A stretch of DNA of 64,000 nucleotides from Emiliania huxleyi CCMP1516 (lineage: Eukaryota; Haptophyta; Isochrysidales; Noelaerhabdaceae). Under the pieces are notes generated by a model. That model worked only from the letters and a program-made list of their open reading frames with translations, was not told the DNA's origin and did no database searches. A program made the translations under genes and the position numbers. The stretch is taken from assembly GCF_000372725.1 (NCBI RefSeq), contig NW_005201360.1, positions 312,725 through 376,724 of the forward strand. The letters are read 5' to 3'. Below are positions 56,977-64,000 of the stretch, piece after piece; position 1 is the stretch's first letter; each line of letters begins with the position of its first letter.

Positions 56977-59485
56977 TCATCGGCGATCGGTGGCGTCGCC
57001 ATCCGCGCCCCAATCACCTCCTCCCCCTCCACCGCCGCCGCCCCCTGCACCGCCGCGCCTCCGCAACGACCTCTCCGCGTGCCGCTGAATGGCCTCGAGG
57101 TGAAGGCGCGCCGCCTCCTCATCCCCGGCCGTGACGGCGGCGAGCGCGTCGATGGTCTTGCAGATGCTCTCGAGGAGCGCTCCGTTCGCGTCCGAGACTG
57201 GCGGGGCGGCCGGCGAGGCGTCGCGGGTGACATGCTCCGGCGGCATGCCGCTGGCCGGGGCGGCTGCGTGGGCCGGAATACCCGTCCCGCCGACGGGCTG
57301 GGGTGCATGGCCGCCTCCGCTGACGTATCCAGCCGGCGGCAGAGCACTCTCGCCGACGCTCGCCGCGGGCGGCGCGGCACCTGGCGCAACGCCGTGCGGC
57401 CGCTTGAAGTCCGCCGTCGACTTGTCGTAGAAGTTGTTTTGCAAGCCGGGCGAGCGGCTGCGCCGCTCGGCGTCGATCGGCGGCGGCGCGCTGGCCGGTA
57501 CCGCCGCGCCGCCCTGCGCCTGGAAGGCCTCGCCCTCCCTCCCGGCCCCGTAGGAAGGCGTTGCGTTGTCTCTCGTCGCTGCGGACGGCGGAGCGGCGGG
57601 CGCCGCACCCGGTGCCACGCCGTGCGGCCGCTTGAAGTCCGCCGTAGGGATGTCGTAAAAGTTGTTTTGCAAGCCGGGCGAACGGCTGCGCCGCTCGGCG
57701 TCAATCGGCGGCGGCGCGTAGGCGGGTCCGTCCGGAGCCCCAGCGCCGCCCTGCGCCTGGAAGGCCTCGTACTCGCCCTCGCGGCCGGGCATCGGAGTCT
57801 CGGCGCCGTAGGCTGGCGTTGCGTTGTCTCTCGTCGAGCCGACAGCCGCGACAGACGGCGGAGCGGCGGGCGGTGCGGCACCTGGCGCAACGCCGTGCGG
57901 CCGCTTGAAGTCCGCCGTAGGGATGTCGTAAAAGTTGTTTTGCAGGCCGGGCGAGCGGCTGCGCCGCTCGGCGTCGATCGGCGGCGGCATGTGCGAACGC
58001 CCCGCTGCAGCCCCAGCGCCGCCCTGCGCCTGGAAGGCCTCGTACTCGCCCTCGCGGCCGGGCATCGGAGTCTCGGCGCCGTAGGAGAGCGGCGCGTTGT
58101 CTCTCGTCGAGCCGGCGCCGGCGTCGCCGGCATCCGCGGGCGGCGCTTCCGGGGCCGCGGGCGACATCCCGTAGGGCCGCTTGAAGTCCGCCGTCGACAC
58201 CTCGTAGAAGTTGTTCTGCAGCCCGGGAGAGCGGCTGCGCCGCTCGGCGTCGATCGGCGGCGGCGCGTAGGCGGGTCCGCCCGGGGCCTGGCCGCTCGCC
58301 GCCTGCGCCGCCTTGAAGGCCTCGTACTCCTTCTCTCGTCCCGGCATCGGGGTCTCCTCGCTTGGCTGCGAGAGGGAGTATCCCAGGCTTGGCTGGACCG
58401 GTGGGTTGCCTTGAGGAGCAGGAGGAGGAGCAGGAAACGGGGGCGGGGGCGACGGCAGAGCGGCGGCGGGCTGCAACGGCTGGCGGGAGACGGGGCGGGG
58501 CGCGGGGCGCGACATGGCCGCCGCCGCCCCATTCTTCATCCGATTCCTCCGATGCTGGGCAAGCGCGTGGTCGCTTGCGGCCTTAGCTGCGGCGGCGGCG
58601 TTGGCAGCGGCGGCGGCGGCGGCGGCGGCGTTGCCAGGCGTCTGGGCCTCGGCGCCGTAGGCGGGCGGCGCGTCGTCCCTCGTTGAGTCGACGCCGCCGA
58701 CGCCAGCAGCCACGACGGGCGGCGGCGCATCGGGCGGCGCGCCACGCACCCCGTAGGGCCGCTTGAAGTCCGCCGTCGACTTGTCGTAAAAGTTGTTTTG
58801 CAGGCCGGGCGAGCGGCTGCGCCGCTCGGCGTCGATCGGCGGCGGCGCGTAGGCGGGCTCCTCCGCCATCGGCATGGCCGCCTGCGCCGCCTTGAAGGCC
58901 TCGTACTCCTCCTCGCGGCCCGGCAGGGGCACCTCCTCTCCCGGCGCGGGCATCCAATCGTGCTTCTTCCGGTCGCGCGCGGCCATCAGCGCGCGGATCG
59001 CGTCTCGGTCCCCCGCCTTCATCGCGGCCTGCAGGTCGCCGTTGTACGGCAGCTGCGAGTTGCGAAAGACGGCCCTCCTCGCGCCCTGCGCCTTGCGCTG
59101 CTCGTGGCCAGCGCCCGGCTGCGGCCCCGACGCCGCGCCGGCCGCCTCCTGCTCCCCCATGCGGCCGCGCAGCACCTCGATCGGAGACTGAACCTCCTCC
59201 TGCCGCCCCTGCCCCTGCCCCTGCTGCCCCTGCCCCTGCCCCTGCTGCTGCTGCCCCTCGTGAGAGGCCGGGGCCTGCCCCGGGAAAGCAGTCTCCTGCT
59301 GCGACGACAAGCCCTGCCCGCCTGGCCAGCCACCGCCCGCGACCCCTGCCTCCGAGGGCCGCGGCGGCAGGTCCACCTCCGTCGGAGGCGGCGCCATCAC
59401 TGGCGGGGGCAGAGGAGGCGCGACGGGAAACGGCGGCGTCGGCGGCGGCGGCGTCGGCGTCGGCGGCGTCGGCAGCGGCGGCGGC

Positions 59486-59517
<32 letters not shown>

Positions 59518-60249
59518 CGGTGGCGGCGGGTCCTGCCGCGCCAGCCAAGACGCCTTGGCCGCCGACTCACGGATGGTCGACATCAGCGAGTCGAGGCCGC
59601 CGGCCAGCGGCGGCGGGGCGGGCGCGGGCGGCGGAACCGGTGGCTGGGGTAGCGCGGCTGGCGGACCTCGACTGGAGAGCCAGGCCGCCTTTGCGTCTGC
59701 CTCGGAAGGGACAGGCAGGTCTGGCACCGACGGCGGGGGCGCCATCACCGCAGGCGCGGGCGGGCCAGGAAAGGCGGGCAGCGGCGCCATGACCGCGGCG
59801 GGCGGGGGCGGGGCGGACTGCGGCGGCGGGACCGCAGGCACTGCGGCCGGGGTCGGAAAGGACAGCGGAGGCGGCGCGAGCGGTGGCGGCTGTCCGAGCG
59901 CCGGCGGCTGCGGCTCCTGCCTGGCCAGCCACGCCGTCCTCGCTTCTGCAGCCTCGATTGCAGACTTGAGCATCTCGAGACCGCCGTGGGCTGGTGGTGC
60001 GGGTGGAGCAGGCGCGGGCGGAGGCGGCACGGCCGCGTTCCCGGCCAGCGGCTGGCGCCGGCCGGCTAGCCACGCAGCCTTGGCCTCGGCCTCTGACGAC
60101 GGTTGCTGCGGCGGCTCGCCGTGTGAGCCGTGAGGCGGGGCGCGGCACAGGGGCGCACGTGACCGAGACACGGCGCTTACCGGCAGCAGCGCGGGCCGCG
60201 AGAGCAACGCGCTGGAGAGGTAGAGGAAAGAGAGCGAGACGAGGTCCAT
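56977..60249 (-). CDS. Large disordered repeat protein with N-terminal signal sequence
   Basis: Single open frame, 1090 residues from the ATG at 60249. The N terminus (LVSLSFLYLSSALLSRPALL) looks like a signal peptide or plastid leader. Part 1 (to about residue 240) has four copies of a short helix motif: AEAKAAWLAGR, AEARTAWLARQ, ADAKAAWLSSR, SAAKASWLARQ, separated by Pro-rich linkers. Part 2 (from about residue 440) has five copies of a bipartite unit. First comes PMPGREGEYEAF or a close variant, then about 20-30 residues later PPPIDAERRSRSPGLQNNFY followed by TADFKRPYG or TADFKRPHG. Copies of the latter lie near residues 467, 663, 755, 846 and 922. Multivalent, disordered and targeted, it has the design of a scaffold. 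A pyrenoid-linker-like role is speculation. Confidence 0.7.
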
Positions 60250-60946
60250 CAAGCGGGCTGATCGAGGTCAGAAGTGGGAAGAGAAAAATCGCTGCGGAGA
60301 AACTCCTCGTGTCCACCCATACCGCGTTGGTGTCCAGTCCGAGCCTGGCTGTTCTTCACCTTCCTACATACATACATACATAGATACATTTTTCTTTTTT
60401 TTTGAACGAGGCGGACGGAGGAGAGCGACGCGACAGGGCCATTGAGAATCGCGTCGGTAGCTGGAAGGGACTCGGGCTCGGGGAGCGGTAAAAACTCTTG
60501 GGGTCGCGGGCTCTTGGGGTAAAACTCAGTCAGGTAGCCGCCGCGGACGGTGCACGCTGCGCTGCTGCTGCTGTTTTTGTCGCGGACGGTGCGCTACACC
60601 TCCTTCCAGTCCGACGAGAGTGCAAACAAAACATGGGTCAGTGTTAGAGTTGTTTGGTATTGAAAATCTCTCTCGCTCGAGAGTGGGACGACCGCGAGGT
60701 GGCATGAAGGTTGCTGCGAGAATCGGTGAGCGACGGCGATTAATTTTTTTTGTCTCTTTGGCCGAGCCGCCCCGGAGCTTAGAAGAAGCGCCATACAGCA
60801 GAAAGCAGGGCGGGGCAAGCCGGCCAGGCCGACGCAGCCAGCCGCCCCCAGCGCAGCAAGAGAGGAGACCTCAGCCGACATAGAACGCACGCGCATCGGC
60901 ATCGCGCCGTTCCACCCTCAACCGGCTCGCCGACCGCCGCCGCCAG
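60250..60946. other. Head-to-head promoter interval with two dispersed repeats
   Basis: 697 bp between the divergent starts of the repeat protein and the kinase. It contains the second copy of the 55-bp repeat (60311-60366, same orientation as 920-974) and a stretch at 60642-60690 (GTTAGAGTTGTTTGGTATTG) that is the complement of 40022-40072. Confidence 0.65.
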
Positions 60947-63900
60947 ATGGACCCGAGCACAACCAATCCGCTCACAATCGCCGGACTGACGGCGACGGCG
61001 GTGCTCTCGCTGCTGCTCGCGGCGCTCCTCGCCTCGCTGCGGTGGGGCGGCACGTACAGCGCGCTGCGTCTCGCCAGCGAGGCCGCCTTCCTCGAGGAGC
61101 ACGACCGTCGCATCGACGCCGTCGTGGCTCACGACGTGGCTCGGCGGTACAAGCTCGGCCGGCGCGTGGGAAGCGGCGCGACGTCGGACGTGTTTCGAGT
61201 GACGGAGCGCGTGACGGGCGAGGCGTTCGCGCTCAAGCGGATCGGCGTGCGCGGCGAGCCATCGCTCCTCCGCGCCGTCGAGCACGAGGTTGCGCTTCTG
61301 CGGCGGGTGCGGCACAGGCACGTGGTTGGGCTGCACGAGTCGTTCGCCTCGCCGACGCGGGTGTGGGCCGTCCTCGAGATGGTGTCCGGGGGCGACCTCT
61401 CGTCGCACGTCTCGCGCGCAAAGGGCTGGACGGAGGGCGAGGCGGGCCGTTGCTTGCACCAGGTCCTGTCCGGCCTCGCCTACCTGCACGCCAACGGGAT
61501 CGCTCACCGAGACATCAAGCTGCCAAACCTGCTCCTCTCCTCCCGCTCGGCCGAGTTCGTGGTCAAGATCACCGACCTGGGCGCCGCAACCGCGGCCAAG
61601 ACCCCATATGTCGACTCGGCCGCCTCGCCAGAGCTGAGGGCCTTCAAGGCGTGGTCGCAGCTCACCGAGCAGATTGGCACGCCGTGCAACATGGCGCCCG
61701 AGGTGTGCGAGAGATAGCCGAGAGATAGCCGAGAGATAGCCGAGATATAGCCGAGATATAGCAGATTGGCACGCCGTGCAACTTGGCGCCCGAGGTGTGG
61801 TCGCGCGCGTACGGCCCGATGTGCGACCTCTGGGCGCTCGGCTGCGTCTCGTACGAGCTGCTCCTCGGAGAGCCTCCCTTCGACCCGTACAAGCTCCCCG
61901 CAAACGACCCGGAGACGCACCTGCGGCGGAACGTGCGCACCGCGACGTACCCGACGACGCAGCTGCAGGCGAGCCCTTCCCCTGGCAAGAGATCAGCCGA
62001 GATCAGCCGAGATCAGCCGAGGTCAGCCGAGGTCAGCCGAGGTCAGCCGAGGTCAGCCGAAATCAGCCGAGATCAGCCGAGGTCAGCCGAAATCAGCCGA
62101 AATCAGCCGAGGTCAGCCGAGGTCAGCCGAGGTCAGCCGAGGTCAGCCGATATAGCTGCAGGCGAGCCCGGCGGTGGCACCCCTCGGCCACGCCTTGGCA
62201 CCCCTCGGCCACCACGCCTCGTCGCCCCTTGCCTCGCCCCCCGGCCTGGTCCCCCGGTCTCGTCCCCCGACCTCGCCCCTCGGCGCCCGCATCGGCAGGC
62301 GTGGAACGAGCTCAGCGACGCCGCAGTCCGCTTCCTCCAGGCGCTGCTCTGCACGCAGCCGCGCCGCCGCGCCTCCGCCTGGGAGGCGCTCGCCCACCCC
62401 TTCCTCCACTCGCGGTTGCGCACGGCCGACTCGGGGCCGCTGCCAGCCGAGGGCAAGCAGCCGCCGGACGCGCGCGGCTCGTCTCCGCTCGCCCTTGCCC
62501 AGCAGGCTCGCCGCCTCTCGGAACCTTCTCGGAACCTTCTCGGAACCTTCTCGCCCTTGCCCAGCAGGCTCGCCGCCGCCGCACCGACGCGATCGCCAAG
62601 GAGCACGGCGGCGCCGCGGCCGAACCCGGCGACGGCGGCGCCGCGCGTCCGCCCCCTCCGACGGCGGACGACGAGCTCGCAGAGGGGTCCGCCGTCTCGA
62701 CCGTCGGCCCGCTCAAGCCCTTCGGGGCAGCGGCGGCGGAGGCCCCTGAGGAGGGCCGGCGCCAGCAGCGGCCGCCATCTCTCGAGGCCGCGGCCGCGCG
62801 CCACACCTCCTCCTCCTCCGCCTCGTCCTTTGGCCGCGGCGGCGCGCCCCCTCCCCCTGGCACGAGATCAGCCGAGATCAGCCGAGGCCAGCCGAGATCA
62901 GCCGAGATCAGCCGAGGCCAGCCGAGATCAGCCGAGACCGCGCGAGACTAGGCTCACCCTCGCCGCACGCGCTGGCGGCGGCGCAGCTCTCGACGCGGCA
63001 GGGGAGCAGCTCGGCGCTCGTCGGCCCGACCCCGCCGCTTGTCCGAGCTCTGTCTGCGCCACGCACGCCGTGTCGGCGTGAGCAGGCGATCTTCGACGTT
63101 GACCCGCGCGTCTGTTTGGACGTGGCCGGCGAGGAGGAGTGCGCCGCCGTGGCCTCCACCACGCTGTCCGCCGTGGAGGAGGTGGGCCCGAGATTGCCCG
63201 AGATTGCCCGCGAGCTCGCCGAGATTGCCCGAGATTGCGCGCGAGCTCGCCGAGATTGCCCGCGGCTGCCTCTCCCCGCGATTGGTTGTGACCGCCATCC
63301 TAACGAGCATACTCTCCCCACGGGCAGCGACGCCGAGCGACACGGCTTGCGCTGTAGGTCTCCTCCCGCCTCACCGGCAGCGAGCCGTCCCCGAGGACTC
63401 CCGCGACACCCGCGAGTGCCGGAGGGCGCGGTGGAGGGGCGGGCGCGCGCCGCCCGGCAGGCCGGCATAGCGGAGGTTCGGCGGGCGGAGGTCGGTTCCC
63501 TGCGGCGGCGCGGCGGAGCGAGGGGTCTGCGGACCCGTCTCCGCTCTTGCCGCGCGAGTCGCGCGGGAGCGAGGCGTCGGACGTGGAGTCTCAAGTCGTC
63601 GGACTAGGCAGGGGGGCGGTGGAAGCGCCGCTGCCCGTGAGCCCGAGGAGAAGCTCCTCCAGCCCGACGACGCCCCGCCTCATGGTGTGACCAGCTGGGG
63701 TATGACGCCAGGCCTCTGCCTCAGCCTCGCCGTCCGGGCTACTCGTCTTCGTCACAGGGGCAGCATTCTGGCGGTGCCCCCCTCGAGCCCTCCGTCGCTG
63801 CGGGCGGCAGCACTAGCTCGCGGGCGGAGGCAATCGAGGTGCCGCTCGATTCGCTCGCGCGCCTCTGGGCCGTCTCCTCCCCGGAGCCCGAGGTGTGCCG

Positions 63901-64000
63901 GAGGGAGAGGCACAGTGGGCGACCACAGGGTGTCTTTGGGCGGTGCTCTCAGCGGCCTCTCGAAGAGCTGAATCAGGGCACGCCCCCACAACTCTGGGGG
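60947..64000 (+). CDS. Membrane-anchored Ser/Thr protein kinase (runs off right edge)
   Basis: Exons placed by frame: 60947-61702, 61795-61968, 62299-62505, 62568-62859, 62952-63181 and 63358 onward. A membrane helix (LTIAGLTATAVLSLLLAALL) precedes a complete kinase domain: glycine loop GSGATSDVF (about 75-83), Lys97 in FALKRI, catalytic HRDIKLPN (187-194), metal-site DLG (210-212) instead of DFG, GTPCNMAPEV, then YGPMCDLWALGCVSYELLLG and ARRFL-type end (AWEALAHPFL). A disordered Ser/Pro-rich tail follows. It appears catalytically competent despite DLG; closest in pattern to CAMK/AGC-type kinases. A one-base frame break occurs near 63686, after which coding continues to the window end. Three introns are bounded by duplicated exon sequence. 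Confidence 0.8.

Noticed and set aside
56953..58686. 577-codon plus-strand frame and a second minus-strand frame over the disordered repeat gene
   Set aside because: They are Arg/Gly-rich shadows of the repeats; only the frame starting at 60249 shows conserved motifs with variable linkers.

Overview
The window is a piece of a GC-rich nuclear genome from a photosynthetic protist, most likely a haptophyte such as Emiliania huxleyi or a relative. The reasons are a chlorophyll a/c-type light-harvesting protein with a leader, short introns rich in 10-21 bp tandem units, a very high share of GC-AG introns, eukaryote-only genes (MCM4, P2X-type channel, BCCIP, MGAT4-like glycosyltransferase, PHD finger), dense simple repeats, and a run of 306 Ns marking a scaffold gap. 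Species identity is inference.

Layout. 0-3.5 kb: start of a PHD-finger gene on the minus strand, then repeat-rich DNA. 3.5-9.2 kb: a PAS-domain membrane protein, a lipid-anchor-type acidic protein, and a P2X-like channel with an EF-hand tail (minus). 9.7-10.2 kb: a TIR element with 8-bp target duplication. 10.2-18.4 kb: DUF3883-like fragment, ZIP metal transporter and sulfotransferase (divergent, 57 bp apart), an eight-exon cyclophilin, a phytanoyl-CoA dioxygenase and a membrane protein. 19.4-23.0 kb: a complete nine-exon MCM4. 23.5-25.8 kb: a frameshifted PLA2-like gene, a foldback TIR element and a SMAP-like acidic protein. 26.3-35.9 kb: light-harvesting protein, flavohemoglobin, MGAT4-like glycosyltransferase, METTL21-like methyltransferase and a membrane protein. 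36-47.7 kb: a TIR element, two unrecognised genes, BCCIP (interrupted by a low-quality patch), a two-cNBD protein and a proline-rich protein. 48-54.6 kb: microsatellite, gap, minisatellite, small TIR element, hairpin, ICT1-type release factor and a very large foldback. 54.6-64 kb: a coiled-coil protein, a repetitive disordered secretory/plastid-type protein and a membrane-anchored kinase running off the right edge.

There are no operons; genes are independent units, mostly short and closely spaced. The main biological signal is in gene structure. Of about 43 introns placed by reading frame, roughly 27 start with GC rather than GT, including all eight in MCM4. In the kinase, the P2X-like gene and MCM4 the sequence around the donor is a near copy of the sequence around the acceptor, so intron length equals the duplication period. 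This is what intron birth by tandem duplication of an AG|GT or AG|GC segment predicts. Other highlights are the disordered protein with five copies of a long motif, and several foldback or TIR elements with recognisable target-site duplications.
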